This document shows positions 1-8,730 of a stretch of DNA of 26,937 nucleotides, in pieces. The notes under the pieces are model-generated. The model searched no databases and was not told the DNA's origin. It saw only the letters and a program-made list of their open reading frames with translations. Where the stretch lies: assembly GCA_001839685.1 (NCBI GenBank), contig MLAK01001039.1, positions 11,926 to 38,862 of the forward strand, given 5' to 3'. Both the position numbers and the translations under genes were made by a program. Origin of the DNA: Tritrichomonas foetus (Eukaryota > Parabasalia > Tritrichomonadida > Tritrichomonadidae). Numbering within the stretch: position 1 is the stretch's first letter; each line of letters starts with the position of its first letter.

Positions 1-3000
1 CCAAAACAATAATCAAAACTTCAACCAAAACAATAATCAAAACTTCAACCAAAACATTAATCAAAACTTAAATCAAAATTTGTTACCTAATATAAACTCT
101 CAGAATTCTGGTTTATGTATTGGTTCAAATAATGTATCGAATATTGATCCAACAAATGCTTTGATGCAATGTGATACAACGAGTCAAATGAATATTTATT
201 CAATTGGAAAAATTATGTTGTTGTTGTTTGAGAATACATCTAATTCACGTATATTGAAATTGATTCGTGCTTGTTGCAATGCTGATCCAAGTAAGCGCCC
301 TAAAGCAATTGACATTGTATCTGCTTTAAAAGAGCCGAATGATATCATTCCAGGTGTAGATTTTATTTCTTTTTCACTTTATTTGGATAGCATGGATGCG
401 ATTTTTCCTTCACAGAGAAGAAAAATTGTGACAACAACTAAACTCCTTTCAGAAACAATGACTAAAGAATCGGCTTTTGAAGTAACTGAAATGATTGGTG
501 AAGGAAGTTTTGCAACAGTTTATAAAGCTATTGTTGATGATTCCAAATTTGATTCTTACTCAACCTATCTACAATTCGACAATCAATCACTAAAAAGTTA
601 TGAGTCAAATAATTCTGATCAATGTAATCCCATTGCTTTAAAAAATATTTTGAAAGATAATAAACAGAATAGTCTTTTAAATGCACATAAAACTATAAAT
701 CAAAATCCAAGTGGAAAATTCAATTTATCAAAAAAAGTAAATTATAACTTATTAGTTTCCAATTTGAAAAATCCTTTAAATAAAATCAACAATAGCAACA
801 GCACAAAAACTTTTAACAATGAAAATGAACAATTTGAACTTGAAGATGCAATCTATAATGATTTAATTGTTACGAATAATTCCAGAAATATAAATTCTAA
901 CAATGAAAATGTGAATGAAAATTTGAATCTGTCGCATGATAATTCGAGTTCTTCACTTTTAAGCATAAATTCACATTCTTCTAATAAATCAAATCTCACA
1001 ATAAATAATTTTGTTGCACTTAAAAAGTATGATAATCGAATAAAATCAGATAAATATCGACAAATTTATTTACTTCGCGAAATTGAAATTATTCATTCAA
1101 TGAATCATCCTGCAATTGTTAAAATGAAGGGACATAACATTTTAAATTTAAACTTTGAATACAATAAAGATTCAAATGGAAATTTGGCACCATTTCTTGC
1201 TTTAGAATTTTTGGAAAATGGTTCTTTGAAAGATATATTAAAAAGACCAAACAATTTTTTCAATGCCACTGATAAAATGAAAACTTTATATGGTATTGCT
1301 TCAGCTTTAGAATACATGCATACACGTCCACAAAGAATAATTCATCGTGATTTAAAACTCGATAATATTATGTTTGATTCAAATAAAGAACCCAAAATTT
1401 GTGACTTTAATCAAAGTAAAAGAACTGATAAATATCTAATGGATGCATCAGCAATGTTTGGGACTCCTCTTTATTGTGCACCGGAATTACAAATTACCGC
1501 ATGTAATTCTAAAAATTTTGAAGATAAATATTCTCCATCAGTTGATATATTTTCATTTGGAATGATTATGTTTCGTATTGTAACAGGTCATAAACCATTT
1601 TTCAAGTTTGCTGATAAGAAAATTCTCAGTAAAATTAGGAATAAAGAAAGGCCTGATGATGAAATAGATTGTTTTTCATGCCATGAAATTGTAAAACTCA
1701 TAAAAAGTTGTTGGGCACATGATCCTGAGCAAAGACCAACAGCTACAGAAATTGTAAGAATACTTCGTAATTTAAATCATAAAGATTTAATCGAAGGGGC
1801 CAATTATAACCAATATATGGAATATGTACGAAAAATTGATATTGCTACAAGACACAGTAATCATGTAGAGAACCCTGATTTTAATCTTTCAGGTCACATC
1901 ATTAAAAGAAGTAAATTTACGAATTTTAAATCAAAAAAATCGTTTTCAAATAATATTGATTACAATTTACCAAATAAATTGGGAAATGATGACAAAGATT
2001 TATTTTTGAAAACTCGATCGAATATTTTTTATTTGGTTACTAAAAAAGGTGAAAATGACCATCTTTTAATCGCTAAACAAATGAAAAATAATGATTTTCA
2101 GAATCAAAAAAGTTTTATTCGTGAAATTGAAACTTTAGTTCGTGTGAATCATCCAGGAATTGTAAAATTGATAGGTTTTGATTTATTTTCAATTGATAAA
2201 AACAATAAACCTGTCATTTTCATGGAATACCTTGAAAATGGATGTTTAAATGATAAGTTTCTATCCAAAAATTCTATTTCCTCAACTTTGAAAATGATGA
2301 TAATTTTTTTAATTTCTTCTGTTTTAAATCATTTGCATCATTTAGGAATTGTACATGGAGATTTAAAGCCAAGTGATATTTTGTTTGATTCTGATTTTAA
2401 ACCCAAAATTTGTAATTTTAATTCTTCAATTCAAATTAATTCTGTTTTTGACAATTCTTTACTTTGTGAAAAATCCAAATTTGAACAAGAATTTGTTGCA
2501 CCTGAATTATTCGCAAATAATGAAGAAATTCGAATGAATGATAAATGTGACATTTTTTCCTTTGGAGCAATTTGCAAATTACTTATTTCTGAACAAAATT
2601 TCACTCATAACTTTAACTCAAATCAAGAAAAATCTAACTTAGTTAAGCTTCAAAATAACCCTAAAATCGATTCCAAAATTGATTTTGATAAAAAGAATAA
2701 AAATATTATAAAAACTAAATTTGAAAATGAAAATGAATGTAAAAATCATTGTTTAGAAGGAATGCAGTCTCCTTTGATAATTTTAATTAATAAATGTTTA
2801 GACAGCAATCCATCTAACAGACCAACAGCATCTGAAATAATGACAAATTTAATAGATGAAGAATTTTGGCTTCCAGATGTTGATAAAGCTAAAATTTTGT
2901 CATTCTTCGAAGAAATGAAACCAATCCCAAAAATAATCATTCCAAAAGAACCTCAGCAACCTCATTCAAGACTTCATCACTCTCCAAGAGCGAATACATC

Positions 3001-3154
3001 AAGAGCAATGAATTTGAATGTTGATTATCCTTTTCCACAGCCATCCAAAAATCCAAATACTGTTCGACCAAAAACCATTCAGCCTATTACTGCTAAACAA
3101 GTCATTGTGAATCCCAGAATTCTTCATTCTATTGTGAGGCAAAAAAATCACTGA
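1..3154 (+). CDS. Tandem protein kinase with three kinase modules (5' end missing)
   Basis: The frame is open from base 2 to a TGA at 3152 with no upstream stop, so the start lies outside the window. Seen: a Gln/Asn-rich repeat (2-79); the C-lobe of a first kinase (about 185-345, ending in an ADPSKRP motif, with Asn where the alpha-F Asp is expected); a second kinase with a glycine loop (GEGSFATV, 497-520), beta-3 lysine (1022), HRDLKLDN (1343), DFN for DFG (1403) and APE (1478); and a third with lysine at 2075, HGDLKPSD (2354), NFN for DFG (2414) and APE (2498). The CW-x-x-D-P-x-x-RP signature resembles TKL kinases. About 160 Asn/Ser-rich residues sit between the glycine loop and beta-3 lysine of module 2. 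Inferred: module 2 is the active Ser/Thr kinase, and module 3, lacking a glycine loop and the DFG Asp, is a regulatory pseudokinase. The tail is Pro-rich and probably disordered. Substrate unknown. Confidence 0.9.
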   Translation, partial: QNNNQNFNQNNNQNFNQNINQNLNQNLLPNINSQNSGLCIGSNNVSNIDPTNALMQCDTTSQMNIYSIGKIMLLLFENTSNSRILKLIRACCNADPSKRPKAIDIVSALKEPNDIIPGVDFISFSLYLDSMDAIFPSQRRKIVTTTKLLSETMTKESAFEVTEMIGEGSFATVYKAIVDDSKFDSYSTYLQFDNQSLKSYESNNSDQCNPIALKNILKDNKQNSLLNAHKTINQNPSGKFNLSKKVNYNLLVSNLKNPLNKINNSNSTKTFNNENEQFELEDAIYNDLIVTNNSRNINSNNENVNENLNLSHDNSSSSLLSINSHSSNKSNLTINNFVALKKYDNRIKSDKYRQIYLLREIEIIHSMNHPAIVKMKGHNILNLNFEYNKDSNGNLAPFLALEFLENGSLKDILKRPNNFFNATDKMKTLYGIASALEYMHTRPQRIIHRDLKLDNIMFDSNKEPKICDFNQSKRTDKYLMDASAMFGTPLYCAPELQITACNSKNFEDKYSPSVDIFSFGMIMFRIVTGHKPFFKFADKKILSKIRNKERPDDEIDCFSCHEIVKLIKSCWAHDPEQRPTATEIVRILRNLNHKDLIEGANYNQYMEYVRKIDIATRHSNHVENPDFNLSGHIIKRSKFTNFKSKKSFSNNIDYNLPNKLGNDDKDLFLKTRSNIFYLVTKKGENDHLLIAKQMKNNDFQNQKSFIREIETLVRVNHPGIVKLIGFDLFSIDKNNKPVIFMEYLENGCLNDKFLSKNSISSTLKMMIIFLISSVLNHLHHLGIVHGDLKPSDILFDSDFKPKICNFNSSIQINSVFDNSLLCEKSKFEQEFVAPELFANNEEIRMNDKCDIFSFGAICKLLISEQNFTHNFNSNQEKSNLVKLQNNPKIDSKIDFDKKNKNIIKTKFENENECKNHCLEGMQSPLIILINKCLDSNPSNRPTASEIMTNLIDEEFWLPDVDKAKILSFFEEMKPIPKIIIPKEPQQPHSRLHHSPRANTSRAMNLNVDYPFPQPSKNPNTVRPKTIQPITAKQVIVNPRILHSIVRQKNH
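2..79 (+). repeat. In-frame 24-bp coding minisatellite (QNNNQNFN)
   Basis: Two near-perfect 24-bp units followed by degenerate ones encode QNNNQNFN-type octapeptides. They are in frame with the kinase gene and run off the left edge. The repeat precedes the C-lobe of the first kinase module, so it is probably a low-complexity insert in or before that domain. Its true copy number cannot be seen here. Confidence 0.85.
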
Positions 3155-3263
3155 ATCCACGAATATTTAATGCACAATCTTTTTCATGCTTTGTTTGTAA
3201 TTATTTAAAATAAAAAAAGATTCAATTTCGGATTTATTTTCTATGATTTAACTGAAGTTTTAA

Positions 3264-3265
<2 letters not shown>
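3155..3265 (+). other. 3' flank of the tandem kinase gene
   Basis: A short AT-rich 3' flank follows the TGA. A run of AAAATAAAAAAAG near 3207-3220 contains TAAA, the kind of signal used for polyadenylation in trichomonads. This is weak evidence, because such strings are common in DNA this AT-rich. Confidence 0.3.

Positions 3266-3311
<46 letters not shown>
3266..3311. repeat. 46-nt uninterrupted poly-T (poly-A on minus)
   Basis: There are 46 consecutive T residues. On the minus strand this is a poly-A tract starting directly after the TGA stop of a small coding fragment (3311-3544), so it has the orientation of an mRNA tail. It could be an ordinary homopolymer tract or the tail of a retrocopied transcript. 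Assembled length may be inaccurate. Confidence 0.9.
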
Positions 3312-3544
3312 CATGAATTCGGATATCCAATTGTTCGTAATTTACCAAAAATGAATGAATTTATTCGGACATGGTTCGTAATAATTTTCGATTCGATCGC
3401 TTCCTTGAGGAGAGTTGGCTTCAAATGTTCTTTTATTGCACATGATATAATGCCAATATTTTGTTTCAAGGAAGTTATGATTGATTTAAAAAGAAAAGGA
3501 TTCAAACTGTGAATTTTATCTTTTTTAGTGAGAAATTTATATAA
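3311..3544 (-). pseudogene. Small coding-like fragment ending at the poly-A tract
   Basis: The minus strand holds an open frame of about 78 codons ending in TCA-TGA at 3311-3316, followed immediately by the poly-A tract. Codon use looks gene-like in its last 60 codons (for example the stretch IGIISCAIKEHLKP), but there is no convincing ATG; the first usable codon is a TTG at 3505. I do not recognise the family. It may be the 3' end of a decayed gene or of a retrocopy. It lies 250 bp downstream of the split minus-strand gene and in the same orientation, but no join between them is visible. Confidence 0.35.
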
Positions 3545-3564
3545 TTAAAATTTATATAATTAAA
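3535..3564. repeat. 15-bp AT-rich tandem duplication
   Basis: Two perfect head-to-tail copies of ATTTATATAATTAAA lie here, between the coding fragment and the split gene. Probably simple replication slippage. Confidence 0.8.
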
Positions 3565-3797
3565 AAATAAAATTCGGCCGGAAGATATATATAATTCAAA
3601 GGAAAAAGATAATGACAATTTTCGCAGTCTTGAGACACTAAGCAGAAAATCCCAATAATTTAGAATATCAAATAGATTAGTTTCTAGTTAAGCGATAAAT
3701 CAGCTGTCATTTATATATCAATTTTATTTATTTTTCTCCAAGGAAGTTCCCTGTTGTTGGAAATGGTTTACATGAGAAAGTATAACTCACACTTCGT

Positions 3798-5135
3798 TTA
3801 AAAATGTAACTTTGAATATATTCTATAGAGCTTTAAAAGAACAACTTGGTTATCAATAATAGAATCAGGCCCAATAATAAATGATTGATCTTCTGTATTG
3901 AGTTTAATATGAAGCATATACTTAAAGAGGAAAGAAATGTAATGATCTTTCATAGCTTCAGAAAATAGGCAGAAAAGATTTCTTTCCTTAATCGATTTTA
4001 AAATTTCCAAAAAGAGTAGTTGAGTTATATCTTTTTCATCAAGGTTAAACTCTAGCCAGGAAATTAATGTTTCATCATTACTAGATTTTTCATTAATTTT
4101 TGAAATAATTAAAGAATTAATGGTAATTATTAAATCACTATCATCATGATATGATTTAAAATTTATATCTTGTATTTTATCTTTAATAGAAGATATCCAT
4201 TCTATATGGTTTTTTTCAATTTCAATAATGTGTTCATTTTCGTTAACATTTTTTCCAGGATTATTATCCACTTTAGACAATCTCCTGAAATTTCTGTGAG
4301 ATTTTTCTTCTTTTACACCTTCTTTCTTTGTTTTATTTTCAAAATATTGGACAATATAATTATTAAATTGATGAATCATAGTTGTTTTTCGAATAATAAG
4401 TGGTATATTGCTTTTATCATTATGTTCATACTCATTAATCAAATCAGCTTTTAATTGCCTGTGGATTGTATTTTTGGATATGATTATTAGTTCACTAATA
4501 TCAGTATTAGTAAGATTCAAAGATTGTACTTCAAGATTATTGGATTTATTAATAAATTCTCTAATTTCTTGTATTTTTATATCGGGAATATATTTTTCAT
4601 GGTTTCTTTTCTTCTGATTAAGATGGACTTTGCTTTCCCCATAATAAGATTTCTGATTTTCTACTTTAGGATCAGCAAGCATTAGATCTTTATGTTCTGA
4701 CATTGTTTCAAGATTGGATCGATTTTTGATGACACTTGAGTAAATATCTTTTTGGTATCTTGAGTGATTTTTTAAAGGCTGTTCATTTTTGGTTTTCTCA
4801 CTTAACTGAAATAGATTCTTATTCAGAGGTGAAATTTGAGTTAAAGGAAAATCATACTCAATTCCATCTGGTTCTTTAATAACTTCGATAAAAGTGTTAT
4901 CATTTTTACCGAGTGTATCGTTTATCTTTTCATTTTGTCTCTTGATTGTTTCACTTTTTTTGCCTTTTAAATGTGCAATTTCATTTATTAATAATGTTGA
5001 TTTCCTTTCTGCTTCTTTCTTTGCTAGTATTTTTTCTTGTTTATTATATAAGTGATATATCATAGATTTCACCATGATGTAATCCATATTGTCAATTTCC
5101 AGAATGTATAATAGTTTGTTCTTATTGTAAATATA
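3798..5135 (-). CDS. Unrecognised protein, C-terminal part of a frameshifted gene
   Basis: An ATG at 5087 opens 429 codons to the stop at 3798, but the same frame is already open and protein-like from 5135 (reading IYNKNKLLYILEIDN into the Met). The ATG is therefore probably an internal Met of one longer protein whose front is encoded at 5122-5727. The product begins with a Lys/Glu-rich, coiled-coil-like region (about residues 15-60), has a charged, probably disordered middle, and ends in about 140 residues of predicted amphipathic helices (from about NHIEWISS on). No catalytic motif, zinc site or membrane segment is visible. Family unknown. If the shift is real, this is a pseudogene or a shortened gene that starts at 5087. 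Confidence 0.6.
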   Translation of the reverse strand, partial: YIYNKNKLLYILEIDNMDYIMVKSMIYHLYNKQEKILAKKEAERKSTLLINEIAHLKGKKSETIKRQNEKINDTLGKNDNTFIEVIKEPDGIEYDFPLTQISPLNKNLFQLSEKTKNEQPLKNHSRYQKDIYSSVIKNRSNLETMSEHKDLMLADPKVENQKSYYGESKVHLNQKKRNHEKYIPDIKIQEIREFINKSNNLEVQSLNLTNTDISELIIISKNTIHRQLKADLINEYEHNDKSNIPLIIRKTTMIHQFNNYIVQYFENKTKKEGVKEEKSHRNFRRLSKVDNNPGKNVNENEHIIEIEKNHIEWISSIKDKIQDINFKSYHDDSDLIITINSLIISKINEKSSNDETLISWLEFNLDEKDITQLLFLEILKSIKERNLFCLFSEAMKDHYISFLFKYMLHIKLNTEDQSFIIGPDSIIDNQVVLLKLYRIYSKLHF

Positions 5136-5727
5136 CTATTGGTTCAGGAATAGTATTTGAATTTACTTCAATTGTTGGAAACATATCAAACATAAAATGA
5201 TCATTTTTAAAAGAAAGTTGATCCATTGTAAAATTATCGGATTTGTTATTTTGGTATTGTGGGATAATATTTAGTACATCTTTTTCAATACCTAATTTAT
5301 ATATTTTTTTAATGTCTAAATGATATTGACTATCATATAAGTAAAAGAGGCATAACTTATTATCAAATGATGGAATAGGATTGATTAATTTCATATTGGC
5401 ATCATTTAAGTAAGTAAATATTTCATTAAATTGAGTCATTGATTTGTCATTTAATTTGATCATAAAATCATATCCACCAGCTTCTCTAAATTTAAAAAGA
5501 AACTCTAAATACAGAAATTTCTTGACAATAGTATATGAGGGTAAAAATATAGTACCTTTCAGATTTTTCAATAACACAATTTTCATGAAAAATCCATTAA
5601 TTGCAACACTTCCTTCTTCGAAATGTATTTTTTCATTGGAAGTATTGCTTGTCGACTTAAGATATCCAATTTGGCATTTAATAACAATTTCATTCTTTCT
5701 AATTGCTTGATGAAGATTCTGAAACAT
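5122..5727 (-). CDS. Unrecognised protein, N-terminal part of a frameshifted gene
   Basis: The ATG at 5727 (MFQNLHQAI) is chosen because the more upstream codon in this frame is only a TTG. About 200 codons run to a TAA at 5122. The product alternates hydrophobic beta-like stretches (around residues 40-100) with short helices, and no signal peptide or membrane segment is seen. I recognise no family. The frame ends inside a coding stretch: from 5135 a second frame on the same strand is open and leads into the 429-codon frame at 5087. The two frames overlap at 5122-5135 in a TA-rich run, so this is best read as the first third of a protein of about 640 residues interrupted by a 2-bp deletion, or by an assembly error. 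Confidence 0.55.
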   Translation of the reverse strand: MFQNLHQAIRKNEIVIKCQIGYLKSTSNTSNEKIHFEEGSVAINGFFMKIVLLKNLKGTIFLPSYTIVKKFLYLEFLFKFREAGGYDFMIKLNDKSMTQFNEIFTYLNDANMKLINPIPSFDNKLCLFYLYDSQYHLDIKKIYKLGIEKDVLNIIPQYQNNKSDNFTMDQLSFKNDHFMFDMFPTIEVNSNTIPEPIVYLQ

Positions 5728-5745
5728 CAAATTTGAATATTTCAA

Positions 5746-6118
5746 CTTTGAATAGTTTATTCAATTTCCGAAAATCAAAATCATTTCAAAATCATTGTAA
5801 TCAAATGAAAATGAAAGAAAAACATAAATTATTATATATTATATATACCATTAGGAAGACAGTAACTATATAAAAAGAATTTGATGAATCGAAAAAATTG
5901 GTGCAAATTGCTTTTCTTCAAAAAGTGAAAAAATTGGGAAAATTATGAGAAGCCATCTTTTGAATTGGTTTTTATTTTACATTTCACAATGATTAAGAAA
6001 AATTCAAAATTCTTTTCAGAAAGTATTAAAAATATTCCAAAATTAGAATAAATTCTGCGACTTAACTCGGAAAATGTTGTAAACAAAAAGTTAAAATTGT
6101 ACCTTCTTGAAAATTTCA
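5746..6118. other. Non-coding AT-rich spacer with CAAAAAGT copies
   Basis: No gene was seen. The spacer lies upstream of the split minus-strand gene, so it may hold that gene's promoter, though no clear initiator (TCA-Py-A/T) precedes its ATG. Two copies of the octamer CAAAAAGT occur here (5919, 6084), and three more follow to 6386. Confidence 0.5.
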
Positions 6119-6523
6119 TTAAGGATGTAGTCCCATGCCGTTAACTATTAAAAAAATTGAATATGTGATGATGATGATNTTTCAGATGGGTATTGAAATA
6201 TTTGAGATATCTCAGAATTATTTTGAAACAAACATGCACAAAAAGTGAATAATTTTTTCTGATGAAATCACAAAAAGCTGTCAGTCGCCCTCAAAAAGTA
6301 ATAGATCTCCCTTAAAAAGTATTTTTAAGATTTCAATATAATCACCTCTGTAAACATCTGAAAAAAACAGTGACTATTCAAAAAGTCATTTTTTTAAAAT
6401 CAGATTTTCCGTAAGCTTCTTCAAACCCAATCCAAAATGAAGAAACATGGATTAATCTTGAAAGATAGCATTTAAATGGTCATTTAAAATCGTTTGTGTG
6501 ATGACTAAATCCAACTGAAGCAG

Positions 6524-6539
6524 AAAAAAAAAAAAAAAA
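6524..6539. repeat. Poly-A run of 16 next to an N
   Basis: Sixteen A residues end at an ambiguous base (N, 6540). The tract sits about 50 bp before the first recognisable part of the fucosidase relic. Its length is uncertain because of the N. Confidence 0.8.
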
Positions 6540-6589
6540 NAGCAATTTCAATTGTTCAATTTGATTATCAAGGTTCAACATTAATTCTT

Positions 6590-7430
6590 CTATTCGAGAA
6601 TATTTCATATCTTATCCAGATAATGTTATATCTTGGTTGGCCATTTTCTTGGGGCTGGTAACCTGGTGCTGTTCTTTGGATTTTTCAAAATATATTTGAT
6701 TACTATTTATATACTAATGATGAAAAAATATTGTAAGAATTAATTTATACAATGATGAAAGAATGTACTGTCTTTTATGATCAGATTATAGTTGAAGATA
6801 GAACAGGAAAATTAGTTTCTTCGCCAACTTCTTCACATGAACATGGACCTCAAACGAAAATGTTTACGAACAAGATTGAATTTAGCAACATTATCATATT
6901 CCAATTAAATATTCACGGCATTTAAATGTTGATTACGATTTAATTACAAAATGGTCTTAAAGATTTGAACGTTTTAATCCTGTAGCAAATTAAAGAAATA
7001 ATATCATGAAACAACTCTTAGAAATCAAATCATCATCAAATAACACATTATTAGGGTTTTATACAGGTGATTTAATTAAAGTTGATACTATAGAATGGAT
7101 TACTACTGCAATTATTTCATTAAAAGACAGAGGCGATGGAGAATGGGTATGAACAGGAGATGGAAATCATGAACATCAATTAATTACATCGTGATTTGAG
7201 AATGGTATTTGCCATAGTTTATGAGATACTCATCACCATTCCAAACTGATGGTAATTTTAGCGCAATTGGATATATCAATCTTTTACATTCATGACTTGA
7301 TATCTGGAATCAAAGTCCATTTGATGGTTTTATTGCTTGTGGTTAAAGGTTGGATATGATTGTAGTGAGCATAAAGCTACAGAAATTCGTCTTTCATAAC
7401 GCATTAGATAGTGAACGTATTAATCAACAT
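6590..7430 (+). pseudogene. Decayed GH95-type alpha-L-fucosidase
   Basis: The family hydrolyses alpha-L-fucosyl linkages. The relic shows GH95 landmarks in order, spread over several frames: REYFISYPDN (6595, N-terminal beta domain), WPFSWGW then GAVLW (6638-6680, matching the usual WPMGGAWL), VEDRTGKLVSSPTSSHEHGP (about 6790-6850), LLGFYTGDLI and DRGDGEW (7050-7146), DGNHEH, SSPFQTDGNF (7230, matching HPPFQIDGNFG) and a C-terminal DGFIACG (about 7322). Stops and shifts interrupt it, including a TAA in the WPFSWGW region and a TGA after RGDGEWV. Only about 15 codons separate the beta domain from WPFSWGW, where intact enzymes have a couple of hundred residues, so the part with the catalytic Asn pair has been lost. 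It is not functional. The family is mainly bacterial, fungal and plant, so lateral transfer is a possible source (inference). Confidence 0.8.
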
Positions 7431-7629
7431 GATGGTATTGCATTTTCCACAATTATAAACAATAAAAACGAAGTCATATGTTTCGAATTAATACTGAAAA
7501 CAAAATCTCATTTTCCGGTGTTTCCGACGAAAATTACATAATCACTGGATTCATCAGGAACTCCTTCACCATGCATTAACCATGACTAATTCATTTGATT
7601 TGGCGTTTCTATGTCAGTGATTTATAAAC

Positions 7630-8060
7630 AGAATATATGAAAAAAGGAACCCTTTAGATGATACTCGATCATGGAATGCCGAAAAATCAATTTAAATCAA
7701 TGATAACTAAATTGAATGCCGAAATTTATCAAAATGCGCCCAAAGAATGTAACTTTACAATAAATTTAATGTAGTTTGATCGGCATTCATGATGAATTCT
7801 TTACATAAAAACAAAAGTTATTCATCGTGATTTAATGTCAGTCAATGTTTTTCTTGATGATAATTATTTTCCAAAAGTGGTTGATTTGGTTCAGAATGGT
7901 CTTTTTGGAAGAAATGACTCTAATAACACGACAATAAAGATAAATGTAACTTCACGCAAATTCATGAATACCAAAATCATGATTTTTCTTTTGTACAATA
8001 ATTTTTGGTTATTCTTTATCAATGTAATATGATCTAGAAGGAAATCATGGCATTGATTGC
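7630..8060 (+). pseudogene. Decayed protein kinase fragment (TKL-like)
   Basis: Pieces of a kinase domain follow the fucosidase relic on the same strand. A hinge-like YSIMEC (about 7659) shifts frame into MPKNQFKSMITKLN (7677), then NAPKECNFT (about 7733). The catalytic loop VIHRDLMSVNVFLDDN starts at 7817: HRD is intact but the loop Lys is Met. PKVVDLVQ stands where PKxxDFGxS is expected, so DFG is lost. The Asn of the loop is still present. Later frames give FGYSLSM and YDLEGN, resembling the alpha-F region. No ATP-binding glycine loop is visible and several frameshifts interrupt it. The closest look is to trichomonad TKL-type kinases, including module 2 of the tandem kinase in this window. 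Non-functional. Confidence 0.7.
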
Positions 8061-8730
8061 TAATAATCTTCGTGATACAAAACTACATCTGACATTAAGA
8101 ATCATAGTAATTGCACAAGGAACAGATAATAACTCAAAATCAAAACTTTATGTTCTTATTCTTAAACTTCTCAAAAATAAGATGTCAAGAAATTCGATTA
8201 ATAAGAAATGACAAAATAAACAAGTTTCTTCCCAGCTCTGCAAACAATAAAATAATAATTATTTGATGAAACAACAGATCTGATTATCGATATTATAAAA
8301 AATCTCCTCGACAGAAGCACAATTGAATTTTTCTGGATATTTTTTTATTGAAATTTAACTGAATCTTTTTTAGTTTGTTTGTTTTGTTTGTTTAGCTCGT
8401 ACGTAAGCAACTTGTATTTAGTTTGTTAAACTTTCTTGGGATTTCAAGATTAAGAAGACAAATCATTAATTAATTAATGATCGAATTTGATATCTATCTA
8501 AATTTATAGGCAAAAGCAATGAAAAATATTTTTCTGATGGAATTAATGTTATTGATCATTTTCTTCGTATTAAAGTTGGAATTTCTTTCGTTCGAAAATT
8601 TCTATACATTCCGTAATCATATAAAATAAATTGAATGTAGTAAAAAAATAATCACAATTCAAAAAGTTCTCTCAATTTTTATTTTGAATGATACTATTGA
8701 AACATATTTTGAGTGCTTTTTGATCGGTGA
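8061..8730. other. Tail of the relic block, short coding-like scraps
   Basis: No intact gene was seen. Two coding-like scraps lie on the + strand: about 55 codons from an ATG at 8047 to near 8211, and about 38 codons around 8498-8614 (KSNEKYFSDGINVIDHFLRI). Neither is recognised; they may be further pieces of decayed genes. A TTTG-rich run lies near 8370-8395. Confidence 0.35.

Noticed and set aside
4170..5710. Plus-strand frames rich in Phe/Ile opposite the split unknown gene
   Set aside because: Their hydrophobic look comes from reading the complement of Lys/Asn/Glu-rich codons; they are not membrane proteins.
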